Shown here in pieces: positions 9,796 through 17,832 of a stretch of 56,771 nt of DNA; position 1 is the first letter of the stretch, and every line of letters begins with the position of its first letter. Source of the DNA: Gammaproteobacteria bacterium (lineage in GTDB: Bacteria; Pseudomonadota; Gammaproteobacteria; QNFE01); assembly GCA_003645455.1 (NCBI GenBank), contig QNFE01000008.1:1-56771 (forward strand), written 5' to 3'. The notes under the pieces were generated by a model. That model was not told the origin of the DNA and made no database searches. It saw only the letters and a list, made by a program, of their open reading frames with translations. A program made the translations under genes and the position numbers.

Positions 9796-10210
9796 CTGTT
9801 ATTGCGGTGGTAGCAATGGCAATTTTTGTCGCACCATTAGTTTTGCATATATCCATCAAAGCGACAAAGTCACCGGTTGGAGTTTTTTTATCAGTGATGA
9901 TTAAAATCGCCGTGTCTTTATCACTTTGCAACTGCTCTTTAATCAATCTTGCGACATCTTCTTTATTTATTTTTTGGTTTTTAAAGTGAATATTACCTGT
10001 GGCATCTAATTGAAAAGATATTTTTTTCAAAGACAAATTTTCGGCTGTTCTGGTTGCAGGTTTTTCAATAATAAGCCCTCTATTTTCTGGAAAAACAGTC
10101 GAGACGACAAAAAATATCAACAATAAAAAAACAACATCAATCAAAGGTGCCATAGTTATTTCAGGCTTTTTGATAGTTATTTTATTAAATTTTAAATTTG
10201 AGCTTATCAT
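9779..10210 (-). CDS. exbD: ExbD/TolR biopolymer transport protein
   Basis: 143 aa. A single N-terminal membrane segment contains the conserved proton-carrying Asp in APLIDVVFLLLIFFVV (about residues 21-36). A periplasmic domain follows (IIEKPATRTAE, ILIITDKKTPTGDFVALMD). With ExbB it forms the proton-driven motor that powers TonB. It abuts exbB by one base and overlaps tonB, so the three are one operon. Confidence 0.94.
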   Translation of the reverse strand: MISSNLKFNKITIKKPEITMAPLIDVVFLLLIFFVVSTVFPENRGLIIEKPATRTAENLSLKKISFQLDATGNIHFKNQKINKEDVARLIKEQLQSDKDTAILIITDKKTPTGDFVALMDICKTNGATKIAIATTAITDEPVK

Positions 10211-10812
10211 TATTTTTTGAATAAAATTGTAATAGCATAGGATGAATATGAATTTATTTGGTGGTATTTTTTCTCTAAAATATGATGAAAAAATATAATA
10301 GGAATGGCAAAAAATAATCCCCCTGCGGTGGTAAAAAGTGCTTTTGAAATTCCCTCTGCCATCTGGGTAGGGTTGCCTGTGCCGTGCAGAGCAATTACCT
10401 CAAAAACCTCAATCATCCCCATCACTGTGCCAAGCAATCCTAACATCGGTAATAATGAACCTAAGATAGCAATCGTTGGCATCGTGCCACTTAGTTTCTC
10501 GGTTGTGTCGTTATAAATATTATTCAAAACTTCGGCGCTTATTTTATCAGTATTGTTTTCATCACAATCTTTTTGCACCTGATTAAATATAACAGCAACC
10601 GGGCTTATTTTACCCAGTTTTTTATCCTCAATTTTTAATTTATTATCTTTTAATTTTGCCAAATCAACAACTGATTTTTTTAACCAAAAATTAAATTGCA
10701 AAAATCTCTCAATAATCAACAACAAAGCTATCCAAGCACAGATGAAGATAACCCACATCAAAAACCCACCTGAATCCATAGTTTGGTTAAAATTATTCCA
10801 TAAATCAGCCAT
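10210..10812 (-). CDS. exbB: ExbB/MotA/TolQ proton channel protein
   Basis: 200 aa with three membrane segments (about residues 15-35, 110-135 and 160-180). The typical LGLLGTVMGMIEVFEVIALHG loop and GISKALFTTAGGLFFAIPI are present. It forms the inner-membrane channel with ExbD. First gene of exbB-exbD-tonB; its stop overlaps the exbD start by one base. The coupling to TonB rather than TolA is inferred from the neighbouring tonB. Confidence 0.94.
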   Translation of the reverse strand: MADLWNNFNQTMDSGGFLMWVIFICAWIALLLIIERFLQFNFWLKKSVVDLAKLKDNKLKIEDKKLGKISPVAVIFNQVQKDCDENNTDKISAEVLNNIYNDTTEKLSGTMPTIAILGSLLPMLGLLGTVMGMIEVFEVIALHGTGNPTQMAEGISKALFTTAGGLFFAIPIIFFHHILEKKYHQINSYSSYAITILFKK

Positions 10813-10930
10813 AAATATATACCTAATAAAATTAAAAATTAAAAAACTAAAAATCTATTCTAACAAACGAGCATTGCAAACTCAAAAAAGAGCCTGCACC
10901 ACGAAAAAATTTTGCACCTTTTGAACACAT

Positions 10931-11000
10931 GAGATCTTTGCATAATTCAATTGCTGTTGAGAGAGGACAGAAAATAGTGCTTGAATTATGCAAAGGTCTC
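10931..11000. mobile_element. MITE copy 2 (70 bp)
   Basis: Short form. Left end GAGATCTTTGCATAATTCAA, right end TTGAATTATGCAAAGGTCTC, with a core containing GAGAGGACAGAAAATAGTGC. The left end has one change (GAGATC instead of GAGACC), as in the copy at 11888. It lies upstream of exbB. Confidence 0.88.
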
Positions 11001-11009
11001 AACATATAA

Positions 11010-11409
11010 ATTCATATTAAAAAGAGTTAAAGCCAATTTTTTTATTATGTAAACGATAAGCTTGTGATAGTTGATTTTTTTTCTGTAATATCTGAGTTAA
11101 ACAAATCGACAGTCCTTATCTTTTTTGAAATTTTTTTGTCTGCTGCACTTTTTTAAAATCTACTATTTTATCCTCATCCAATAAAGACAAATCATCATAT
11201 CTTGCCCCCAACATATGACCCATAAAAAGATATTGAATTTTACTTTTTAACAACTCTTGTTTTATCACCTCTTGATTAAATTGCGGATTATATTTGCTAT
11301 ACGGCACACTGCGAACATCAACAATAGTATCAATATTATTTTTATCCAATATCTCAACAAATTCTATAATTGTCAAAACTGAATGCCCTACGGTAAAAAT
11401 TGTTTGCAT
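11010..11409 (-). pseudogene. DUF488 gene with internal deletion
   Basis: From 11409 the first 95 residues match the DUF488 protein at 4334-5065 (TVGHS, NNIDTIVDVRSVPYSKY, MGHMLGARYDD, DFKKVQ), then stop at 11116. Beyond the stop, in another frame, an LLN-like stretch followed by AYRLHNKKIGFNS matches the C-terminal AYKLRNKDIAYNS of the intact copy. So the central part was lost and the frame broken. It is a second, dead copy of an accessory gene, lying among repeats. Confidence 0.7.
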
Positions 11410-11454
11410 GGTTTTTTTGTTTAAGGTTTATGAAACAACAAGTAAAAAAAAACC

Positions 11455-11685
11455 TGTCATTGCGAGCGACCCCGCTACTTTAAGTAGCGGGGGAGCGTGG
11501 CAATCTTATAGAGTGTTGCACTAAACCTGTGACAAAACAAGATTAAAAGCAGAGAAAGCGGATAATAACACGAGATCACTTTGTCGCTACCACTCCTCGT
11601 GATGACGGATTCTGTTAAGAGATAACCACGGCGGTTCATTATTTATTTTGCATCGTTTTATCCGTCCGCCTCGTTATGACGGATT
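11455..11685. repeat. Composite GC-rich repeat cluster
   Basis: Modules GTCATTGCGAGCGA, a perfect CCCCGCTACTT/AAGTAGCGGGG hairpin, GAGATCACTTTGTCGCTACC, CTCCTCGTGATGACGGA, CCACGGCGG and CCGTCCGCCTCG.TATGACGGA. The last two are the same blocks as at 2836-3024; the others recur at 29928-30195. No gene is contained here. Confidence 0.75.
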
Positions 11686-11769
11686 ATTTTTTATATTTTT
11701 TCAAGCAATACAAAACCTGCCATCATCTTTTTGCATATACTGCTTCGGCATATTCACCGCATTGCATAC

Positions 11770-12229
11770 TTACAAAGCCATCCGTTTCACAGATTTATTT
11801 TTAGGTATCAGTTGTAAACTCATCCCCAAACTATCTGCAAAATTATTGATATTTAAAAAATCATTTTTTAGTTTTTGTTTTAACTTTGAGATCTTTGCAT
11901 AATTCAAGTGCTGTTTAGAGAGGACAGAAAATAGTGCATTTTTATAGAAAAAATGAGGAATATGGTAATTCCCTTTGACGAATTTTTGCTGTGAAAAGGT
12001 GCATTTTGTGTGTTTTATAAATTGTGCTTGAATTATGCAAAGGTCTCAACTTTATATGTTTGACTAATTTTTTCATACCATCTGATTTAAAAATAGTTTC
12101 AATAACATTATCAAAATCAGACCGATCATCAAGTTTTAAACTTTGATTCAACATTGCTACCGCCTCATCTTTATCGTTGATATAATCTGCCATATCAAAA
12201 ACACTTGCCTGTGGGTAATTTTTTGCCAT
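11770..12229 (-). pseudogene. HigA-like antitoxin gene split by a MITE
   Basis: The 5' part (12229 to 12048, with GAGG upstream) encodes MAKNYPQASVFDMADYIN.. to GMKKLVKHIK, resembling the start of addiction-module antidote proteins. A 160-bp MITE follows, flanked by a 6-bp duplication (AAAGTT on this strand). Deleting the element and one flank copy joins the reading frame exactly: KHIKLKQKLKNDFLNINNFADSLGMSL, ending RMAL and stop at 11770. The HTH recognition helix seems short, so the gene may have been damaged before. No toxin partner is visible. Confidence 0.6.
11888..12047. mobile_element. MITE copy 3 (160 bp), inside an antitoxin-like gene
   Basis: Left end GAGATCTTTGCATAATTCAAG, right end CTTGAATTATGCAAAGGTCTC. 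AACTTT is directly repeated on both sides. The interior holds GAGAGGACAGAAAATAGTGCA and AAAAATGAGGAA, shared with the 183-bp copies. Confidence 0.92.
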
Positions 12230-12357
12230 AATTTTTAACCTCTATTTTTATTTATAATTTCATTCGCTTTGATGATGTCTTTTTGTTGCGTATCTTTGTT
12301 CTTATTTTTTGTGAAAATTTGTATTATAGTATATTTGTAAAAACAATTTTTTATAAT

Positions 12358-12387
12358 TTGACAAACACATTACAAGTATTATATAAT
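12358..12387 (+). promoter_or_regulatory. Strong sigma70-type promoter of the RT operon
   Basis: TTGACA at 12358-12363 and TATAAT at 12382-12387 are both perfect consensus, separated by 18 bases. The start point would be near 12394, about 175 bases before the RT start codon, leaving room for a non-coding RNA. The 338-base gap 12230-12567 otherwise holds only this promoter and the folded segment. Confidence 0.7.
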
Positions 12388-12393
12388 TTTCAG

Positions 12394-12546
12394 TCCGTAG
12401 TAGTGTTGATTTTTATTTATTGCTACGGTTTGTAGTTGGGGTGTGTTTAAAAAATATAGAATTTTCTCATGTGTTAACTGCATGGGTTTATGCAAGCCTT
12501 ACTTATTTGATGGCTATGTAGTATAGAGTATATACACCCCCAACTC
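12394..12546 (+). ncRNA. Candidate retron msr-msd RNA
   Basis: Between the promoter and the RT gene. A long-range inverted repeat, AGTTGGGG-TGT (12434-12444) with ACA-C-CCCCAACT (12534-12545), gives 11 pairs with one bulge and could be the a1/a2 stem that closes retron RNAs. Enclosed are hairpins TGCAT/ATGCA (12479-12494) and AGCC/GGCT (12495-12515). A further hairpin CCGTAG/CTACGG (12395-12428) precedes a1. The a1-a2 span of about 112 bases is short for a retron, and I could not identify the priming guanosine, so exact borders are uncertain. Confidence 0.5.
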
Positions 12547-12567
12547 TTTTATTTTTATTTTCATCTT

Positions 12568-15318
12568 ATGCCAAAAATATTTTTAAAAAAACATCAAACA
12601 GAATATATTATAAAAAATCGTGCCACAAACCGCAAAAGCATAGTGGCAATTATGGCTGGCAAAAAAATGAAAAATATGTTGTCAGGGGATAAAATTAAAA
12701 AAGCATATAAAAAATTCACCATAGCCAAAGCCAAAAAAGGCACACGAACATTACATGCCCCATCAACAGAACTCAAAGACTTACAAAGAACAATCTTAGA
12801 CAAATTACAAAAACCATTTCGTCCATCTATTTATGCCCATGGATTTGTAAAAAGCACCTCAAACAAAGCACGAAGCATAATAACTAATGCAAGTTATCAT
12901 AAATCAAAAAAATATATTATCAAAACAGATATAAAAAACTTTTTCCCATCAATTAAAAAAGAACAAATAACCCAGATGCTTGTCAATGAACCATTTGAAT
13001 TTACAATCAAAACGGCAGAAAAAATATCATCTCTTGCCTGCCTTGACGGTAAAAAAAAGGTGTTACCACAAGGCGGAGTATTAAGCCCATATCTATCTAA
13101 TATGTTATGCTGTAATTTGGATGATAAACTATCTGGGCTGGCGACAAAAAACCATTGCAATTTTACCCGTTATGCTGATGACATAACATTCTCAACCAAT
13201 GATAAAAAAATCAAATTCAAGCCTTTAATTCAACAGATTTATAAAATTGTTGAGTCATATGGTTTTGTTGTCAACCGTGGCAAAACCAAAGTTTTAACTC
13301 CTGCGGATAGACAAGTTGTAACGGGAATAATCACCAATGATGGCATAAATGTAAACCGCAAATATTATCGTAACCTAAGGGCTATTATCCATAATTGTGA
13401 AGATGAATCACTTAATATTTTTAATATTGATACAATTGCAGGACAAATTGGCAGATTTATAAAATACAAAATTCAAAAAAGAAATAAAAATAATGCAATT
13501 GAGCTCAAATATAGTTGGAGTTTTAAAGATTCTCGTTGCTCTCGTCCAAATATTTTTTCTGATTCTGTTATGCGATCCGAATATATATTGTTAAACAAAA
13601 AAGTAGGGGTGCAAGATGTAAAACTTATGCGTGATTATGGTGGAGTCAATTTGCAAGTTCCTTTTTTAAAAGGCGAATTTCTGAATCAATTGTTTGGAAC
13701 AGATAAGTTTAAAAATAATGAAAAATATGCTATGCGTTTATACAAATATAACTCTGACATTGAATCTCTTAGCACTGGAAGATTGTATTTAAAAAATAAA
13801 AAATATGCTGAGATATTGTTAGATGGTAAATGGATAGGTTGTGAAAAATATACAGAAAAAAATCCAAAAATTTATAATATTTTAGAGAACAAATTTAAGG
13901 TCTTACAAGAAAAACATAAAGATAATGATAGGTTTTTTTATAAGTCGGTAATTTACAACAAAGGATTTGAAGAAAAAGAATATATGCTTGAAAATTTTGC
14001 CTTAACTAAAATAAACACTCAACAGCAAACAATTCAATATGAAAACTATAACAAAGTTGATAAAAATCATACAGGTGATTACCATATAGCAGTTAAAAAA
14101 AATTATGCAGTTCATAGTTTTTTTAAACACTTGCTTGGCAGATTTGTGTTTTATGGCTCGGTTGTATTATCTAACAACCAAGATAAAAATTATGATAGAT
14201 ATAAAAGGGTTGGGGCTTATGAAAAATTGCTATATAGATTCTATAAACTGGTAGAAAAACATTGCAACAAATCATTGCAAAAACAAACTTTAAATTTAAT
14301 TAAAAAAACCCCAAAATTAAAAGATGATTTTAATGTTTTAAAAAAAATGACAGATGATTATAAAAAACAAAAAGAAAAATCTTTGGAAAAATTTCATTAT
14401 GACTCAAAATATGCCACAGAAATAGATAATACAGAATCTATCGAAGCATTGGATGACATTGCCAAAAAATTAAGCAAAAAAGATGTGCGGTTTTTCAGAA
14501 TAGATAAATATCACAAAGACGAGCCAAAAGATTATCAAAACTATTTAATGGCTATTTTAAAAAAACCTGCCATAGATTTAAAAAAAACTATGGGGGTTTT
14601 ACTCTCTTTCAAAGGCTCGCAAGATGGTTTAGGGGTTATAACTCACGATACAGAAAAATTAAATTCAAAACAAATATTTGAAACCGTAAATAAATGTTTT
14701 ACTCAATATTATTATTATTTGCCACAAGGGATAAGAGAAGAGTTTGATAATTATATTGATGCTTTAAATAATCAAGACGGCAGACAATCACAAAGATTTC
14801 AATCACAAGCAGAAAAGTTAAAAAAGAATACTCGTTTTGGCAATAACTCAGATGAAGAGTTTTTATTAAAAGACTCTGTTGATGAGGCAATTTTAAACGC
14901 TAAAAAAGAAGTTAAAAAATCTGATATAAAAATCCACAATGAAATTAAAAGAGCATCATTTTATACCCATGTGCCAACTATTAAACAGGTGTTTGAAAAA
15001 ATAATTCACTCTTTGTATAAAAACTCAAAAGGCAGTGAAATTACTATAAGTTGTGATCATAAAGATGATGAGAAAAAATATCAAGTTATAATTACTGATA
15101 ATTCAGATGCGAATATAACAAACAATGGTAGAGAATTTGTCAATGGTAAGTTATCATCTGTTATGGGTTTAACCTTTGGTTTGTGTGATTATTTTATTGA
15201 AACAGAATTTAACAAAAAAAGAAAAACAATAAACATGCATAATGGAGAATTTTTAAAAACCTTGCCAACTCATAAAAAAGGTTTTACCCATATACTGCAA
15301 TTTGCAACAAAAATATAA
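12568..15318 (+). CDS. Retron-type reverse transcriptase with C-terminal GHKL-like ATPase region
   Basis: 916 aa. Residues 1-310 are a reverse transcriptase with retron hallmarks: NASYH (107-111, the NAxxH motif), TDIKNFF (120-126), LPQGGVLSP (166-174), YADD (202-205) and VTG (251-253). A G-x5-G type segment (LLGRFVFYGSVVL) lies further on. Residues about 310-776 are long, charged and unassigned. Residues about 800-916 look like a histidine-kinase ATPase fold: KIIHSLYKNSKGSEITI (N-box like), VIITDNSDANI (844-847 as G1 box) and MGLTFGLCDYF (G2-like). No phospho-accepting His box is obvious. The next gene starts 2 bases after the stop and encodes a receiver-like protein. No clear Shine-Dalgarno precedes the ATG. 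RT call firm; ATPase call moderate. Confidence 0.85.
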   Translation: MPKIFLKKHQTEYIIKNRATNRKSIVAIMAGKKMKNMLSGDKIKKAYKKFTIAKAKKGTRTLHAPSTELKDLQRTILDKLQKPFRPSIYAHGFVKSTSNKARSIITNASYHKSKKYIIKTDIKNFFPSIKKEQITQMLVNEPFEFTIKTAEKISSLACLDGKKKVLPQGGVLSPYLSNMLCCNLDDKLSGLATKNHCNFTRYADDITFSTNDKKIKFKPLIQQIYKIVESYGFVVNRGKTKVLTPADRQVVTGIITNDGINVNRKYYRNLRAIIHNCEDESLNIFNIDTIAGQIGRFIKYKIQKRNKNNAIELKYSWSFKDSRCSRPNIFSDSVMRSEYILLNKKVGVQDVKLMRDYGGVNLQVPFLKGEFLNQLFGTDKFKNNEKYAMRLYKYNSDIESLSTGRLYLKNKKYAEILLDGKWIGCEKYTEKNPKIYNILENKFKVLQEKHKDNDRFFYKSVIYNKGFEEKEYMLENFALTKINTQQQTIQYENYNKVDKNHTGDYHIAVKKNYAVHSFFKHLLGRFVFYGSVVLSNNQDKNYDRYKRVGAYEKLLYRFYKLVEKHCNKSLQKQTLNLIKKTPKLKDDFNVLKKMTDDYKKQKEKSLEKFHYDSKYATEIDNTESIEALDDIAKKLSKKDVRFFRIDKYHKDEPKDYQNYLMAILKKPAIDLKKTMGVLLSFKGSQDGLGVITHDTEKLNSKQIFETVNKCFTQYYYYLPQGIREEFDNYIDALNNQDGRQSQRFQSQAEKLKKNTRFGNNSDEEFLLKDSVDEAILNAKKEVKKSDIKIHNEIKRASFYTHVPTIKQVFEKIIHSLYKNSKGSEITISCDHKDDEKKYQVIITDNSDANITNNGREFVNGKLSSVMGLTFGLCDYFIETEFNKKRKTINMHNGEFLKTLPTHKKGFTHILQFATKI

Positions 15319-15320
15319 AT

Positions 15321-15683
15321 ATGCAAAATTTTAAAATTTTATTAGTTGATAACAATAATTCTCGTCGTCAAAAAATCGTCAAAAACATAAAAGAAAATGA
15401 TTTGTTTTTGCTCGTTGATAAGTATGAAATATCACAACAGGATTATGAAAGCTGTGATTGTGATGTTTGTATAGTGCATAAAAGCAACGATGAAGGGAAT
15501 TTAATTGAGGATGATATTTGGCAAAAACCAGAATCTGTGGTGTTGGTTATATTCAGTGGTGGCACAAATAAAGAAAAAAATAAATTTGAGGGCATTTATT
15601 ATTTGAATGGCAATTTTATTGAAAACAAAAAAAAGATGTTAAATTTTTTAAAGGAGTTATATGGTAATCGGCATAAATTATGA
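15321..15683 (+). CDS. Small receiver-like protein lacking the phospho-Asp
   Basis: 120 aa. The N-terminus FKILLVDNNNSRRQKIV is that of a CheY-like receiver, with an acidic residue at position 10. Where the phosphorylated Asp should close strand 3, the sequence reads CDVCIVHKSND, with His in its place, and no clear Lys switch follows, so it is probably a non-phosphorylated pseudo-receiver. It starts 2 bases after the RT gene and overlaps the next gene by 23 bases; its translation is probably coupled to the RT. A role as adaptor between the RT and the larger receiver protein is inference from context. Confidence 0.6.
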   Translation: MQNFKILLVDNNNSRRQKIVKNIKENDLFLLVDKYEISQQDYESCDCDVCIVHKSNDEGNLIEDDIWQKPESVVLVIFSGGTNKEKNKFEGIYYLNGNFIENKKKMLNFLKELYGNRHKL

Positions 15684-17346
15684 ACATGATTTAATTGACA
15701 AAACAGAGCAATTTGCCACAATAAAAGACGGCAAATTAAAACAAGTTCTTGTTTTAAAAACTATTCAACAGATAAAACTAAAATATGGCAAAAAAATTTC
15801 TGTTATTGTTTTTCCTGCATCAATTGATGGTTTTGATTATAATTTTGAGGATATTGTAGCTCACATCCGCACGATTAAAGAACCACAAGAATTATCAAAA
15901 ATTGCAATTATTGTTATCACAGAAAATGAAGATGACCTTGAAAAAGAGGATTATTATAAAAACATTGGAGCGACTATCACAGCAGAATTTAAGCAGAGAC
16001 ATTTTGCCAGAGATATTCGTCGTTTAGAGCATGAATTTTATTTAAAATCCATCGGACAAAAACCATATAGTGGCGGCAGACATGACAAGGCTAATGAGTG
16101 GGGTGCTTTGATTAGTATGTTTTGTTTGGCAAAATCATCTGATGATAAACAACAGCAACAACAAGCACAACAAATAATGGATAGGCTTAACGAACAGATT
16201 TATTTTAAATTATTGAGTCAAAAATTAACCAGCAAAATTGACGACAAACAAAGAATAATTTTAACAAAAGAACAATCTGATTTAAAAAGATATATAAAAA
16301 ATTCCAAAATTTTGATTATTGAAGATCAATTAAAAGATGGTTGGCAAGATGTCTATACGGCTATTTTTAACCAAAACCAAAATATAAAATTGTTATTTGC
16401 AGATGATACAGAGCAAGCAAAACAACACATTAAAGACAACAGCAACATTGATTTGATTTTATTAGATGTGCGTCTTGGCAAAGATAGAGAGCAACAATCT
16501 CAAAATGAAATTGATAATAATATTGATAAATTATCAGGTGTAGTATTGTCAAAATGGATTAGAGAATATAACTCTACCGTGCCAATTATCGCAGCTACTG
16601 CATCTAATAAATCATGGACATTAGAGAAATTGTTGGAGCAAGGTATAAATAGTTACTGGGTAAAAGATACCCCTGAAATAACCAGCACAACAGAACTTGG
16701 CATGACTAATTTAATTGAATTGTATAAAAAAATAAATTCAACTCTCGCATGGTCACAAAGAACAAAAGCATGGATAGATAACATTTATAAAATTGCTGAT
16801 GATGTTTTTAAAACAGATATTAAAAATGGCAAAAGAATCAAAGACAAAGCTCAGTCAGTGCATGCTTTGTTGTTTCGTAATTTTACACCATTTGCCAAAG
16901 AATTATCGGCAAACCTACAAATGAATTTAGTATTTTTAGAATTGTATTCATGTGTTAATGATTTGGTTGTTTGGTTGTGTGAAATTACAGACGATAACAA
17001 ATGGTATTTAACAATAAATGGTGAAAGAAATATTTTTATAGATAGAGATAAACATGAAAAAAATAAACTTGTTTTAGTGTCAAAAACACAAAAAATTTCG
17101 AATTTTGATGATTTTTGGTATCCTCAAAAAAATATGGCAATTGAAATTATGTTAAGATTTGATGAGAATAAAACAGTAGAGTTGTTTAAAAAATTAGCCA
17201 AAAAAAGAAATATGTTGCCACAAATTCATGGCACAACCAAAACAGGAGAAAAGATTTGTATACAGGATAAAGATAACGATGATATTATAAAAGTTTTACT
17301 TTCATTGTTAAGGTTGAATGATAAAAAATGTAATAAGAGTAATTAG
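15661..17346 (+). CDS. Receiver-domain protein of the RT operon (candidate effector/regulator)
   Basis: 561 aa, preceded by a good AGGAG. Residues 1-130 resemble a degenerate receiver (VIVFPASIDGFDY, IIVITENEDD). Residues about 215-340 form a canonical receiver: KILIIED (acidic pair E221/D222), LILLDV (phospho-acceptor D269), AATAS (T313) and YWVKDT (K335). Residues about 380-561 are an unassigned C-terminal domain with no known DNA-binding motif, membrane segment or nuclease signature. The conserved D/T/K set means it could be phosphorylated, and a kinase-like ATPase sits on the upstream RT. The output may be enzymatic or structural. Confidence 0.7.
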   Translation: MVIGINYEHDLIDKTEQFATIKDGKLKQVLVLKTIQQIKLKYGKKISVIVFPASIDGFDYNFEDIVAHIRTIKEPQELSKIAIIVITENEDDLEKEDYYKNIGATITAEFKQRHFARDIRRLEHEFYLKSIGQKPYSGGRHDKANEWGALISMFCLAKSSDDKQQQQQAQQIMDRLNEQIYFKLLSQKLTSKIDDKQRIILTKEQSDLKRYIKNSKILIIEDQLKDGWQDVYTAIFNQNQNIKLLFADDTEQAKQHIKDNSNIDLILLDVRLGKDREQQSQNEIDNNIDKLSGVVLSKWIREYNSTVPIIAATASNKSWTLEKLLEQGINSYWVKDTPEITSTTELGMTNLIELYKKINSTLAWSQRTKAWIDNIYKIADDVFKTDIKNGKRIKDKAQSVHALLFRNFTPFAKELSANLQMNLVFLELYSCVNDLVVWLCEITDDNKWYLTINGERNIFIDRDKHEKNKLVLVSKTQKISNFDDFWYPQKNMAIEIMLRFDENKTVELFKKLAKKRNMLPQIHGTTKTGEKICIQDKDNDDIIKVLLSLLRLNDKKCNKSN

Positions 17347-17382
17347 TTTGTGACGAGATGACAAAAAATAGGGCAAAAAATT

Positions 17383-17832
17383 ATGAAAAATCAGGCAAAT
17401 ATATTTTCAAAATCAGATGAATTGAAAATTTTAAAAACGATTGCAGAGGCAGAGTCTCGGACCACAGGTGAGATAAGGGTTCATATTGAAACTGCAAAAT
17501 GCCCAAAGCCCATTAAAAAAGCAGAAGAAGTTTTTGAAAATATAGGAATGCGAAAAACAAAACTTCATAATGGGGTTTTATTTTTTCTTTGCTTGCAAGA
17601 GAGAAAATTTGTTCTTCTCGGCGATGATGGGATTCATAAAAAAGTTAGCAAAATTTTTTGGGTGCAGACAAAAAATATAGTCATTGAAAAATTTAAAAAT
17701 AATCAATTTGCCGAAGGTTTGATAGAGGGTATAAAACTATCGGCAGAACAGCTATCAAAATTTTATCCAGCAAACAAAAAAAATAAAAATGAATTACCAG
17801 ATGTTATTTCATATGGAGATACAAATGTTTAA
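17383..17832 (+). CDS. TPM domain protein (TLP18.3/Psb32 family)
   Basis: 149 aa consisting of one TPM domain: FSKSDELKILKTIAEAESRTTGEIRVHIE, LHNGVLFFLCLQERKFVLLGDDGIHKKV, then FKNNQFAEGLIEGIKLSAEQL. No signal peptide is seen, so it may be cytosolic or a membrane-associated partner of the next protein. It overlaps the next gene by 8 bases. Such pairs often sit beside lemA, which is absent here. Biochemical role unknown; family call solid. Confidence 0.82.
   Translation: MKNQANIFSKSDELKILKTIAEAESRTTGEIRVHIETAKCPKPIKKAEEVFENIGMRKTKLHNGVLFFLCLQERKFVLLGDDGIHKKVSKIFWVQTKNIVIEKFKNNQFAEGLIEGIKLSAEQLSKFYPANKKNKNELPDVISYGDTNV

Noticed and set aside
11648-11902. 84-codon plus-strand ORF
   Set aside because: Spans repeat modules and the antisense of the antitoxin remnant; composition is random.
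12568-15318. RT as part of a group II intron or diversity-generating retroelement
   Set aside because: No maturase or HNH region, no intron domain V hairpin, and no variable/template repeat pair nearby; NAxxH and VTG motifs point to retrons.
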